This document shows positions 55,750-64,000 of a stretch of 64,000 bases of DNA, piece after piece; position 1 is the stretch's first letter; each line of letters starts with the position of its first letter. The position numbers and the translations under genes are program-made. Below the pieces are notes generated by a model. The model made no database searches. It saw only the letters and a program-made list of their open reading frames with translations, and was not told the origin of the DNA. Source of the DNA: Pseudonocardia sp. CNS-139 (GTDB taxonomy: Bacteria; Actinomycetota; Actinomycetes; Mycobacteriales; Pseudonocardiaceae); the NCBI GenBank assembly GCA_001942415.1, contig MKJX01000173.1, positions 124,001 to 188,000 on the forward strand, written 5' to 3'.

Positions 55750-56363
55750 ATGGCGAAGCTCGTCTCCACCCTGTTCGTCTCGGCCGACGGCGTGGCCGAG
55801 ATCGACCCGGACTGGCACTTCCCGTACTTCGACAAGAACATGGGCCGCGCCGTCGGGGAGGACTACGACACCGCCGACGTGCTGCTCATCGGCCGCTCGA
55901 CCTACGAGAGCTTCGCGGGGCGTGGCCGGACCGCGAGGCCGCGGGCGGCGAGGACGCACCGTTCGCCAAGCAGCTCGGGGACGTGCGCAAGGTGGTCGTC
56001 TCACGGCAGCCGCTGGAGCTGACCTGGCGCAACTCGGAGCTGGTCGACGGCGACCTCGTCGCGGCCGTCACCGCGCTCAAGGCCGACCCGGACGTCAGGG
56101 GCGTCCTCGTCCCGGGCTCGATCTCCGTGGTGCAGCAGCTGCTCGCCGCGGGCCTCGTCGACGAGCTGCGGCTGCTCGTGCACCCGGTCGCGGCGCGCAA
56201 GGGGCGCCGGCTCTTCGACGAGGGCGACGCGCCCTACCACCTGGCGGTGACGGCCACCGAGGTGTACCCGACCGGGGTGATCCGCGTGATCTACGCGCCG
56301 TCCGGGCCGCCTGCCGCGGCCGGCTACGACGACGTCAAGGACCAGGTGCCCGACGGCAGGTGA
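55750..56363 (+). CDS. Dihydrofolate reductase/RibD C-terminal family protein, frameshifted
   Basis: Small reductase-like protein of about 204 residues. LVSTLFVSADGVAEIDPDWH, DVLLIGRSTYESFAG and the second half VLVPGSISVVQQLLAAGLVD, ELRLLVHPV match the RibD C-terminal/DHFR-fold group common in actinobacteria. One break near 55920 (GR then AWPDREAAGG). Divergent from the LLM gene. NADPH-dependent reduction of unknown substrate. Confidence 0.9.
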
Positions 56364-56382
56364 CCTCCCCGGTCCCGCTCGG

Positions 56383-57122
56383 TCAGGGCCCGTTGCGGAG
56401 CCGTTCGGGCAGGAGATGGTGCACGCGGACGAGGACGTCGATCTGGGCGGGGTTGTAGAGGTCCCGGAGCGCACGGGCCATCGTCCGGTCGGCGAACCGG
56501 GCCCCGCCGGGCGCGTCGGCGCTCACGTGCTGCATGCGGGGGTGCTCGGTGAGCAGGTCCGTCACGTGCGGGCCGAGACGTTCGGCCAGCTCCTGGCGGG
56601 TCTGCTCGTCGGCGTCGGCGGGCAGGTCGTCGAAGGCGTCGTACGCGGCGTTGCCGGGGACGTCGCGCAGCATGTCCGCGTAGGCCCGCAGGCCCTGTGG
56701 CCCGAGCACCCGGGTCATCACGACGACGAACGAGCGGTCGGCGTCGGAGAGGTCGCCCGCGCGGTCGGCGGGCCGAACTCCGGCGGCAGGTCGGTCGGCA
56801 CGGACTGCCGCAGGATCAGGCCGAGCTCGGCGCGCACCCGTTGCAGGCGTTCGATGGTCGCGGCCAGCTCGGCGTCCAGCGTGCGCAGCGCCTCCTCGGG
56901 GTGCCCGTCGGCGTCGCCCATGCCGGCGATCTGCGACAGCGAGAACCCGAGGTCCGAGAGGCGTTTGATCCGCAGGACGCGGACCAGGTGCGCGACGGTG
57001 TACTGCTTGTAGCCGTTGGCGCGCCGTTCGGGCTCGGCGAGCAGGCCGACGTCGTGGTAGTGCCGCACGGCGCGCACCGTGGTGCCGGCGAGCTCGGCGA
57101 TCTCCCGGGTGCTCCAGCCCAC
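56383..57122 (-). CDS. MerR-family transcriptional regulator, frameshifted
   Basis: About 246 residues. MerR helix-turn-helix STREIAELAGTTVRAVRHYH, then wing RRANGYKQYTVAHLVRVLRI and a coiled coil (ELAATIERLQRVRAELG). The C-terminal part after a break near 56770 is a helical effector domain (VVVMTRVLGPQGLRAYADML, YDAFDDLPADADEQT). This domain may bind a small ligand as in TipA-like proteins; no metal-binding cysteines. Start GTG 57122 with GGGAGGGGCA. Converges on the RibD-like gene with about 20 bp between stops. Confidence 0.88.
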
Positions 57123-57169
57123 GACTGCCCCTCCCGACCGGTCCGGTCGGACGGGTCGAGCACCCGACG

Positions 57170-59098
57170 CTACCCGGACGCCGGGCTGTCGCGGCGGCCG
57201 CCGAGGTGTTCGGCGAAGTGCCGCTCGATCGCGCGGTAGAGCCGGATCCGGTTCTCGGGGTTGTCGAAGCCGTGGCCTTCGTCCTCGGCGACCAGGTACT
57301 CGACCGGGACGCCGCGGCGGCGGAGGGAGGCGACGATGTTGTCGGACTCGGCCTTGACGACGCGGACGTCGTTGGCGCCCTGCGCGACCAGCAGCGGGGT
57401 GCGGATCCGGTCGGCCATGGTGATGGGCGAGCGGGCCAGCATGTCCGCCTCCTGCGCGGGGTCCTCGGGGTTGCCGACGTAGCGGTACCAGTTGTTGGCG
57501 AAGTAGGGCCTGCCGAACGGGGGCAGGGTGCGCAGGAAGTTGGCCAGGTCGGACACGCCGACGTAGTCGACGGCGGCGGCGAAGTAGCGGGGCGTGACGG
57601 TGACGCCGACGAGTGCGGCGTAGCCGCCGTAGGAGGCGCCGTAGATGCCGATCCGGTGCGGGTCGGCGTAGCCCCGGGCGATCGCCCAGTCGGCGGCGTC
57701 GATGAGGTCGTCGTGCATCGCGCCGGCGAACTCGCCGATGGCCGCGGTGACGTGGCGGCGGCCGTAGCCGGTCGAGCCGCGGAAGTTCACCTGCAGCACG
57801 GCGTGGCCGCGGTTGGCCAGGAACTGCGCCTCCGGGTTGTAGCCCCACGTGTCGTGGGACCACGGTCCGCCGTGCACCAGCAGCACCAGCGGCAGGCCCC
57901 GCGGCTCCCGCCCGACCGGGAGGGTGAGGAAGGCGTGCAGCTCCAGCCCGTCGCGGGCCGGGAACCGCACGGGTGTCATCGGCGCCATGGCGGCGGGGTC
58001 GAGGTGCGGGTAGGCGCGGAACAGCAGCCGGCTCGCGCCGGTCGCGTGGTCGTAGAACCAGGTGACCGCGGGGTCGCGGTCGTGGACGAACGTCGCGACC
58101 CAGCGCTGCTCGGACTCGTCGGAGGACAGGGTGCCGAGCACGCCGTCGGAGAGCTTCTGCAGCTGCGCGTAGACCTCGGCGAAGTGCGGGTCGAGCACCT
58201 CGATGTGCGGGCGGTCGGCGACGAAGCGGGCGGCGAGCACCTCGCCGGTGCGCCGGCTGGTGAACACCGTCGGCGGCAGCACGCCGGGCATCATCGTGCC
58301 GAGGATGTCGAGATCGTGCCCGGCGACGGCGGCGACGACGGTCTCCTCGCCCGTCTCCCGGTCGACGTGGACCAGCCGCAGGTCGTCGGAGTCTGGTAGG
58401 AGCCGACGAGCAGGCCCTTCCCGTCCGGGGTGACCATCTGGGGCTGGACGCCCACCGGGTGCTCCGCGCCGCCCATGCGGCGCAGGACCCGCCGCTCCCG
58501 GGTGCCGGGGTCGAGCGGCGATCTCGACGGTGCCGTCCCCGGCCAGTGCGGTCATGAACGCCGGCTCGCCGTCCCGGTCGAGCAGGACGGTGTCGCCCGG
58601 GGCGGCCTGCTCCAGGTGCAGCGTCGTCGCGCCGGTGGCGACGTCGATCCGGAACGTGTCGATGAACATCGGCCGCCGGTTCATCCACACCAGCATGCTG
58701 CCGGGGTGCGACGCCAGCGGCTCGGCGCCGACCACCCGCGACCCCGGGTCCATGGGGGTCAGGTCGACCGCGGGCTCGCCGGGCGCGTCGAGGTCGACCC
58801 GGTACAGGTGCCAGTCCTCGTTGCCGTCGGTGTCCTGCAGGTACAGCAGCCAGCGCGGGTCGTCGGTCCAGTAGTAGGTGGTGATGCCGCGGCGCGCGTC
58901 GTGCGTGACGCACACCGCGTCGGCGTGGTCCTCGTCGATCCCGCGCACCCACACGTTGCGCCGCCCGTGGGCCGGTGCCAGGTAGGCGATCCGCGTCCCG
59001 TCCGGTGAGATCGACGGGACGGCGAACCCGGGGTCGGTGAAGAGGTCCTCGACGCCGATCAGCGCAGGCAGGGACCCGCGATCCGACAGGCCGGTCAT
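57170..59098 (-). CDS. S9 family peptidase (prolyl oligopeptidase type)
   Basis: 642-residue serine peptidase. N-terminal beta-propeller (FAVPSISPDGTRIAYLAPAH and related blades), C-terminal hydrolase domain with LVLLVHGGPWSHDTWGYNP, catalytic Ser in GIYGASYGGYAALVG, then Asp and His in AEDEGHGFDNPENR. One open frame, but 58396-58520 is read in the wrong frame between two compensating indels; the proper reading there has RRMGGAEHPVGVQPQMVTPD. ATG 59098. Cytoplasmic; cleaves short peptides after proline or similar residues. Confidence 0.93.
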   Translation of the reverse strand: MTGLSDRGSLPALIGVEDLFTDPGFAVPSISPDGTRIAYLAPAHGRRNVWVRGIDEDHADAVCVTHDARRGITTYYWTDDPRWLLYLQDTDGNEDWHLYRVDLDAPGEPAVDLTPMDPGSRVVGAEPLASHPGSMLVWMNRRPMFIDTFRIDVATGATTLHLEQAAPGDTVLLDRDGEPAFMTALAGDGTVEIAARPRHPGAAGPAPHGRRGAPGGRPAPDGHPGREGPARRLLPDSDDLRLVHVDRETGEETVVAAVAGHDLDILGTMMPGVLPPTVFTSRRTGEVLAARFVADRPHIEVLDPHFAEVYAQLQKLSDGVLGTLSSDESEQRWVATFVHDRDPAVTWFYDHATGASRLLFRAYPHLDPAAMAPMTPVRFPARDGLELHAFLTLPVGREPRGLPLVLLVHGGPWSHDTWGYNPEAQFLANRGHAVLQVNFRGSTGYGRRHVTAAIGEFAGAMHDDLIDAADWAIARGYADPHRIGIYGASYGGYAALVGVTVTPRYFAAAVDYVGVSDLANFLRTLPPFGRPYFANNWYRYVGNPEDPAQEADMLARSPITMADRIRTPLLVAQGANDVRVVKAESDNIVASLRRRGVPVEYLVAEDEGHGFDNPENRIRLYRAIERHFAEHLGGRRDSPASG

Positions 59099-59327
59099 CC
59101 GGTGCTCCGATCTGGGCCCTGGCTGCCAGGGCCCGCGAGCACGACGAAACACCCTGCCGTTGCGGCACAGTCAAGCGACGTCAGCCGCTCGGGGAGCAGG
59201 TCCGAAACCCGCCAGGTGGCGGCGTCCTCGCGCGGTATTCCGTTGGGTCGGCGGTTCCGGCCGGACCTCCCCCGGCGGGACGCTGGGATCGGTCTCACCG
59301 CAGCGACCGTCCGAAGGGAGCCCGACG

Positions 59328-60374
59328 ATGGGCGGCTACTACTCCGAAGCGAACCACGGCCCTCACGAGTACCTCGACCTCGGCGACTTCCCGCTGGCGA
59401 GCGGCATCACGCTCCCGGCCGCGAAGCTCGCGTACAAGACGCGCGGCACGCTGAACGAGGCGAAGGACAACGCCGTGCTGTTCCCGCACATGTGGTCGGG
59501 GACCTCGGCGTCCATGGAGATCTTCGTCGGAGAGGGCCGGCCGTTGGACCCCTCCAAGTACTTCGTCATCCTGCCCGGCCAGTTCGCGAACGGTTTCTCG
59601 TCCTCGCCGAGCAACACGCCCGCCCCGTTCAACGGCGGTGCGTTCCCGCACGTCGCGATCGGTGACGACGTGCGGGCGCAGCACCGGCTGGTGACCGAGG
59701 TGTTCGGCATCGAGCGCCTGGAGCTGGTGCTGGGCTGGTCGATGGGCGCCGAGCAGACCTACGAGTGGGCCGTCCGGTACCCGGACATGGTCAAGCGCGC
59801 GCTGCCCTTCGCCGGCACGGCGAAGACGACCGCCCACGACTACATCTTCGTGCGCTCCCACGAGGACGCGCTCAAGTCCGACCCGGCGTGGAACGGCGGG
59901 TTCTACGCGGACCAGAGCGACGTCCACGTGGGCCTGCGCCGCCACGCGCAGACGTGGTCGGTGATGGGGCTGTGCCCGGAGTTCTACAACTCCGAGGCCT
60001 ACCGCGCGTACGGCTTCACCTCGCTGGAGGACTTCCTGCACCGGTTCTGGGAGGGCTACTTCGCGCCGATGGACCCCAACAACCTCATCTGGATGGGGTG
60101 GAAGTGGCGCCACGGCGACGTCAGCCTGCACACCGGCGGGGACCTCGCGGCCGCGCTCGGGCGCATCAAGGCCAAGACGTACGTGGTGCCGTTCTCCCGC
60201 GACATGTTCTTCCCGCCGCAGGATTGCGAGGCCGAGCAGCGCCTCGTCCCGAACAGCGAGTTCCGCGTCGTCGACTCCCTGTGGGCGCACTTCGCGATGT
60301 TCTGCATGTCCGACCGGGAGCGCGAGCAGATCGACTCGTGCATCGGCGACCTGCTGAAGGAGCACGTCGACTGA
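59328..60374 (+). CDS. MetX-like alpha/beta hydrolase/acyltransferase
   Basis: Intact 348-residue protein of the homoserine O-acetyltransferase-like branch. Nucleophile in LVLGWSMGAEQTYEWA (serine about residue 134), aspartate in PFSRDMFFPP, histidine in SLWAHFAMF. True MetX has a different nucleophile context and acyl-CoA features, so a hydrolase or other acyltransferase is more likely. ATG 59328 with AAGGGAG 8 nt upstream. It stands divergent from the S9 peptidase; the 229-bp gap holds both promoters. Confidence 0.85.
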   Translation: MGGYYSEANHGPHEYLDLGDFPLASGITLPAAKLAYKTRGTLNEAKDNAVLFPHMWSGTSASMEIFVGEGRPLDPSKYFVILPGQFANGFSSSPSNTPAPFNGGAFPHVAIGDDVRAQHRLVTEVFGIERLELVLGWSMGAEQTYEWAVRYPDMVKRALPFAGTAKTTAHDYIFVRSHEDALKSDPAWNGGFYADQSDVHVGLRRHAQTWSVMGLCPEFYNSEAYRAYGFTSLEDFLHRFWEGYFAPMDPNNLIWMGWKWRHGDVSLHTGGDLAAALGRIKAKTYVVPFSRDMFFPPQDCEAEQRLVPNSEFRVVDSLWAHFAMFCMSDREREQIDSCIGDLLKEHVD

Positions 60375-60383
60375 CGGCCGGCC

Positions 60384-61433
60384 CTACCGGGCGGCGAGCG
60401 CGGCCGGCGTGGGCAGCTCCATCACCCGCGACGTCCGCAGCCGCCACAGCAGGTACGCCACGCCGAGGCGGGCGCGCCCGTAGCCGTCCATGGGGTCGAA
60501 CCCGAGCGTGGCGGTGAGCGTCTCGATGCGGGTCTGCATGGTGCTGTGGTGCACGCCCTCCAGCCGGGCCGCGCGGCGGACGGTGGTGGCGCGCACCAGC
60601 GCGTCGACGGTGGAGCGGGCCCACGGGTGGGCCATCAGCTCGGCGAGCCGGTCCGCGTCGGGGTTGGGGTGGTCGGCCGGGGTGTCGGCCAGCAGCTCGG
60701 CGAGGCCGCCGTAGTCGTCGGCGCGGACGGCCGGCTCCTCCGGGGGCGCGCACAGCCGCAGCGCGACGAGGGCGCTGCGGTAGGAGCGGGGCAGGCCGTC
60801 GACGTCGGTGGCGACCCCGATGCCCGCGGGGCTCACGTCGACCGGGTCGTGGTCGGCGGTGACGACAACCGCGTGGACGGGCCCGAACTCGCTGGAGACC
60901 ACGTCACCGGGCCCGCGGGCGTGCGTGCCCCAGACGGCGAAGAGCGGCGCGGCGAGCACCCGCAACCGCGCGGTCGTCGCGAGGTGCAGCCGGCAGGCCG
61001 CCTCCCGCCGCAGGTCGCGCGGCTCGCGGCCGTCGAGCATCACGTCGACGTCGCGGCGCGGCTCGATGTCGTGGCGCTCGATGCCCAGCCGGATCCCCAC
61101 CGCCAGCGCGAGCCGCTCGACGATGATCGTGTCGTTGGCGTGCGGCGCGCCCTCGCGCTCGATCCAGACCTGCGCCGACTGCGGCAGGTCGATCGCCCGC
61201 ACGGTGTCGGGCGGCGGGCCGTGGAGCGGCTGCCCGCGCGGGTCCATGCGGACGGTGCGGTGCGGCCGGTCCTGGGCGTACCCGGCGGGACAGCCGGCGA
61301 GCGACGCCGCTGTGCTGAGCAGCGCGCGCGTGTTGACGTTCCCGATGATCAGCTCGTCGAAGCAGGCGATCACCCGGATGGCCACGCTCGCCTCCGGGTC
61401 CAGCGCGGTGATCCGGCCGAGCAGCTCCTGCAC
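60384..61433 (-). CDS. PucR/CdaR-type transcriptional regulator
   Basis: 349-residue regulator. C-terminal PucR-type helix-turn-helix RRAARLEGVHHSTMQTRIET, after an effector region with weak GAF/PAS-like features (VIACFDELIIGNVNTRALL). GTG 61433. Similar regulators control purine and amine catabolism in other actinobacteria. Converges on the MetX-like gene with 9 bp between stops. Target unknown. Confidence 0.85.
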   Translation of the reverse strand: MQELLGRITALDPEASVAIRVIACFDELIIGNVNTRALLSTAASLAGCPAGYAQDRPHRTVRMDPRGQPLHGPPPDTVRAIDLPQSAQVWIEREGAPHANDTIIVERLALAVGIRLGIERHDIEPRRDVDVMLDGREPRDLRREAACRLHLATTARLRVLAAPLFAVWGTHARGPGDVVSSEFGPVHAVVVTADHDPVDVSPAGIGVATDVDGLPRSYRSALVALRLCAPPEEPAVRADDYGGLAELLADTPADHPNPDADRLAELMAHPWARSTVDALVRATTVRRAARLEGVHHSTMQTRIETLTATLGFDPMDGYGRARLGVAYLLWRLRTSRVMELPTPAALAAR

Positions 61434-61499
61434 CGTGCCACCTCCCGCCTGTCTCGCCCCGCCAGTGTCCCGGCTGCGACCGCCGTTGTCAGGCCGCGG

Positions 61500-62480
61500 T
61501 CAGTCGGCCAGCAGCCTCTCCACCCACGCGAAGCGGGTCCGCAGCATCCCCTGGGCGAGCGCGGTGTGCGGGGCGAAGATGTCGAAGGCGTGGAAGCCAC
61601 CCGCCCACACGTGCAGCTCGGCGTCGCCCCCGGCCTGCCACAGCCTCCCCGCGTAGGCGATGGCCTCGTCGCGGAAGATCTCCGCCGACCCGACGTCGAG
61701 GTAGGCGGGCGGCAGCCCGCGCAGGTCCGTGGCCCGGGCCGGCGCCAGGTACGGCGACACGGCGTCCGTCCGGTAGGCCGGGCCGAGCGCGGCCGACCAG
61801 CCGGTCTCGTTGCTGACCCGGTCCCACACGCCGACCCCGTCGAACTGGTTCACGGAGGCGGCCGTGCCGCGGTCGTCGAGCATCGGGTAGATCAGCAGCT
61901 GGCCGGCCGGCCGGGGCCCGCCGCGGTCCCGAGCGGCGAGGGCGAGCCCGGCCGCGAGCCCCGCGCCCGCGCTGGCGCCCGCCACCATCACCCGCCGCGG
62001 GTCCAGCCCGAGCCCGGCCGCGTTCTCCACCGTCCACAGCAGCGTGGCGTACACGTCCTCGCGCTGGTAGGGATCGCGGAACTCGGGGGCGAGCCGGTAC
62101 TCGGGGGTGACGAGCACCGCGCCGATCCGCTCGACCCACGCCAGGTTGGCGTCGAGGGCGTTGAACCGGTCGCCGAACATCAGGCCGCCCGAGTGGGCGT
62201 AGACGATCACGGGTCGCGGTCCGGGGGCGTCGGCGGGCCGGAAGACGGACACGGTGATCGGGTCGCCCGCGTGCCCGGCGATCTCGTACTCCCGGTGCCG
62301 CACCGCGCGCCCGGCCAGCGTCTCGCCGACCGGCGGCGACGCGTACGAGCGGCGCATGAAGGGGATCAGCTCGGGCGTGATCGTGGGCGGGAACACGCCG
62401 CCGACGATCGCGAGCCCGGCCTTGAGCTCCGGGTCGAAGCCGGGGCGTGGCGGACCGTGGGCCGACGTCGCTGGCGACAC
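61500..62480 (-). CDS. Alpha/beta hydrolase (HSL-type acetyl esterase)
   Basis: Intact 326-residue esterase. Oxyanion motif VIVYAHSGGLMFGDRF (HSGG in place of HGGG), nucleophile in MVAGASAGAGLAAG (GASAG for GDSAG), acid in DVGSAEIFRDEAIAYA, histidine in GGFHAFDIF. The two substitutions in key motifs suggest changed specificity but not inactivity. GTG 62480. The neighbouring AraC gene is divergent. A related but partial hydrolase occurs at the window end. Confidence 0.88.
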   Translation of the reverse strand: MSPATSAHGPPRPGFDPELKAGLAIVGGVFPPTITPELIPFMRRSYASPPVGETLAGRAVRHREYEIAGHAGDPITVSVFRPADAPGPRPVIVYAHSGGLMFGDRFNALDANLAWVERIGAVLVTPEYRLAPEFRDPYQREDVYATLLWTVENAAGLGLDPRRVMVAGASAGAGLAAGLALAARDRGGPRPAGQLLIYPMLDDRGTAASVNQFDGVGVWDRVSNETGWSAALGPAYRTDAVSPYLAPARATDLRGLPPAYLDVGSAEIFRDEAIAYAGRLWQAGGDAELHVWAGGFHAFDIFAPHTALAQGMLRTRFAWVERLLAD

Positions 62481-62607
62481 GTGCCCCACCTTCGTCGCCG
62501 CCGCGGACGGCCGGGAACCGCCGGACGACCGCAATCGGCGTCGCGTGGACCGCCAGATGGCGAGCCGGCTGCGGACGGTCTCAGGAACCGGGCCATAGCC
62601 TGGTGGC

Positions 62608-63558
62608 ATGGGACCTGTCGAGCAGCGGGTTCGGATCGCCGGGGCGCTGGTGGGCGTCGCCGTGCCGGCACCGGGGTCGGGCCGCGTCGCGGGGGTGAGC
62701 ATGGCCGGGTTCCGCGGCCGGGCCGACGGTCCGGTCGAGCTGCGGATGGTCCCGTACCCGGCGCTCACGGTGTTCGTCGACTTCGGCGACGCGCTGCTCG
62801 TCGACGACGCGAGCGGCGTGGGCAGGCGCGGCAGCGTCGTCGTCGGCCTCGCACCCGGCCGCGTCCGCGGGAGCGGGCGCGACATCGACCTCCTGCAGGT
62901 ACGGCTGTCGCCGCTCGTCGCACACGCGGTGCTGGACGCCCATCCGGACGTGGGCGCCGCGGTGGTGGCCCTCGCCGACCTCTGGGGGCGCGACGCCGCG
63001 CGGATCCGGGAGCGACTGCGCGCCGCCGGCTCGTGGGAGGACCGGTTCGCGATCATGACCGCCACGCTCGCGCGGCGGCGCGAGGCCGGCCGGGCGGTGG
63101 ACGGGGAGGTCGCCCACGCCTGGGCGCGCCTGGTGCGCAGCCGGGGGCGGGTCCGGGTCGAGCGGCTGGCGGCCGAGGTGGGATGGAGCCGCAAGCGGCT
63201 GTGGTCCCGGTTCCGGTCCCAGGTCGGTCTCACCCCCAAGCGGGCCGCGACGCTGGTCCGCTTCGACCACGTGGCGCACCGCCTGGCCGCGGGGCACAGC
63301 GCCGCGCTGGTCGCGGCGGAGAGCGGCTTCGCCGACCAGTCCCACCTCTCGCGGGACGTCATGGCCTTCGCCGGGATGACCGCCGGGGCGGTGGCGGCGG
63401 CGCCGTGGCTCACGGTCGACGACGTCGCGTGGCCGCGGGACATTTCTCCAATACGCCGAGCGGCACCCCGGCGAAGCTGGGCGCATGAGAGGCAAGGCCC
63501 CACTGGGCACCCGCATCCTCCGCGACACCCACGACTGGCAGGCGATGTCCGCGGATGA
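62608..63558 (+). CDS. AraC-family transcriptional regulator
   Basis: AraC/XylS protein. N-terminal sensing half not recognisable; C-terminal helix-turn-helix VERLAAEVGWSRKRLWSRFR, RFDHVAHRLAAGHSAALVAA and ESGFADQSHLSRDVMAFAG. As read the frame runs to 63558 and overlaps the next gene by 74 bp, which is suspicious. A frame slip near 63435 would end it at TGA 63486-63488, giving a 4-bp ATGA overlap with the downstream hydrolase. ATG 62608. Likely controls the adjacent hydrolase. Confidence 0.85.
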   Translation: MGPVEQRVRIAGALVGVAVPAPGSGRVAGVSMAGFRGRADGPVELRMVPYPALTVFVDFGDALLVDDASGVGRRGSVVVGLAPGRVRGSGRDIDLLQVRLSPLVAHAVLDAHPDVGAAVVALADLWGRDAARIRERLRAAGSWEDRFAIMTATLARRREAGRAVDGEVAHAWARLVRSRGRVRVERLAAEVGWSRKRLWSRFRSQVGLTPKRAATLVRFDHVAHRLAAGHSAALVAAESGFADQSHLSRDVMAFAGMTAGAVAAAPWLTVDDVAWPRDISPIRRAAPRRSWAHERQGPTGHPHPPRHPRLAGDVRG

Positions 63559-64000
63559 GGTGATCGCCACGCGGGAGAAGGCCAACCGCGCGGCATCGTC
63601 GCCCGCCGCGAGGATCATCACCGGCCGGCCGGACCGCCGCGCCCGCATCGAGGAGACCTCGATCGACCTCCCCGGCCGGCGGCTGGCCCTGCGGGTCCAC
63701 CGCCCGAGGGACACGGAGCCCGCGGACCGGAGGCTGCCGCTGGTCGTCGCGTTCCACGGCGGCGGCTTCATCGCGGGCACGCCGCGCAGAACGACTGGCT
63801 CAACAGCCACCTCGCCGCGCACTGCCCGGCGGTGGTCGTCTCGGTGGAGTACCGCCTCGCCCCGCGGCACCCGCTGCCCCAGCCGGTCGACGACGGCTAC
63901 GACACGCTCGTCCGGGTCGTCGACGACGCGGCGGCCTGGGGCGTCGACCCCGCAGCCGTCGCCGTCATGGGCGAGAGCGCCGGCGGCATGATCGCCGCGC
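63485..64000 (+). CDS. Alpha/beta hydrolase (HSL family), 3'-truncated, frameshifted
   Basis: Esterase/lipase cut by the window end. Oxyanion motif VVAFHGGGFIAGTP and nucleophile elbow VMGESAGGMIAA just before the edge; SVEYRLAPRHPLPQPVDDG between. One break near 63785. ATG 63485 overlaps the AraC gene (ATGA if that gene is repaired). Catalytic Asp and His lie beyond the window. Confidence 0.88.

Overview
The window looks like a stretch of chromosome from a very GC-rich actinomycete, most likely a member of the Pseudonocardiaceae such as Pseudonocardia. The reasons are the base composition, the many GTG/TTG starts, and typical actinobacterial families: an RsdA-type anti-sigma factor, a SigG-like ECF sigma factor with a SnoaL-like tail, a DUF5753 regulator beside a DUF397 protein, an Eis-type acetyltransferase, and F420/LLM-type oxidoreductases. 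The genus is an inference. No rRNA, tRNA, CRISPR array, prophage or transposase gene was seen.

Layout. 0-2.8 kb: the end of a sodium:solute symporter, an ECF sigma factor and a cupin. 2.8-4.9 kb: an RsdA-like anti-sigma factor on the minus strand. 5-12 kb: a minus-strand sugar-uptake locus (two tandem LacI repressors, lipoprotein binding protein, two permeases, GH1 beta-glucosidase) with an overlapping promoter and paired LacI operators. 12-26 kb: housekeeping and accessory genes (RluA-type pseudouridine synthase, XRE/DUF397 pair, VWA protein, 5-FCL-like protein, SDR, CNNM/CorC protein, Eis-like acetyltransferase, VapBC-like pair, universal stress protein, a large membrane-anchored unknown).

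26-51.7 kb is the accessory heart of the window: a catabolic island of about 25 genes. A regulated divergent promoter (26.35-26.42 kb) drives an SDR, a TPP-dependent E1 alpha/beta pair and a TIM-barrel epimerase. After a hairpin follow an SDR, a Gfo/Idh/MocA oxidoreductase, an EthD-like small protein, an alpha/beta hydrolase, an amidohydrolase, a cyclase, another SDR, an IclR regulator and a 2-hydroxyacid dehydrogenase. Then come a GntR regulator, two tandem amidases, a complete peptide-type ABC importer, a small GatC/AtzG-like protein fused by overlap to a third amidase, and two MFS transporters. The inferred logic is import of an amide or peptide-like compound, amide cleavage, then oxidation and C-C or ring cleavage of the acid. 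The substrate is unknown. A 208-bp MITE-like element closes this region; its CTAG ends supply the stop codons of both flanking genes.

51.9-64 kb: GH43 arabinanase-like protein, endonuclease/exonuclease/phosphatase-family protein, F420/LLM pair with a palindromic operator, RibD/DHFR-like reductase, MerR regulator, S9 peptidase, MetX-like hydrolase, PucR-type regulator, two HSL-type esterases and an AraC regulator.

Caution: about half of the genes carry one or more frameshifts. Almost all lengths fit loss of single bases, and intact and broken genes are interleaved even within operons. This looks like sequencing or assembly error rather than gene decay. Frameshifted genes are therefore listed as single CDSs spanning the whole gene, with the approximate break points stated.
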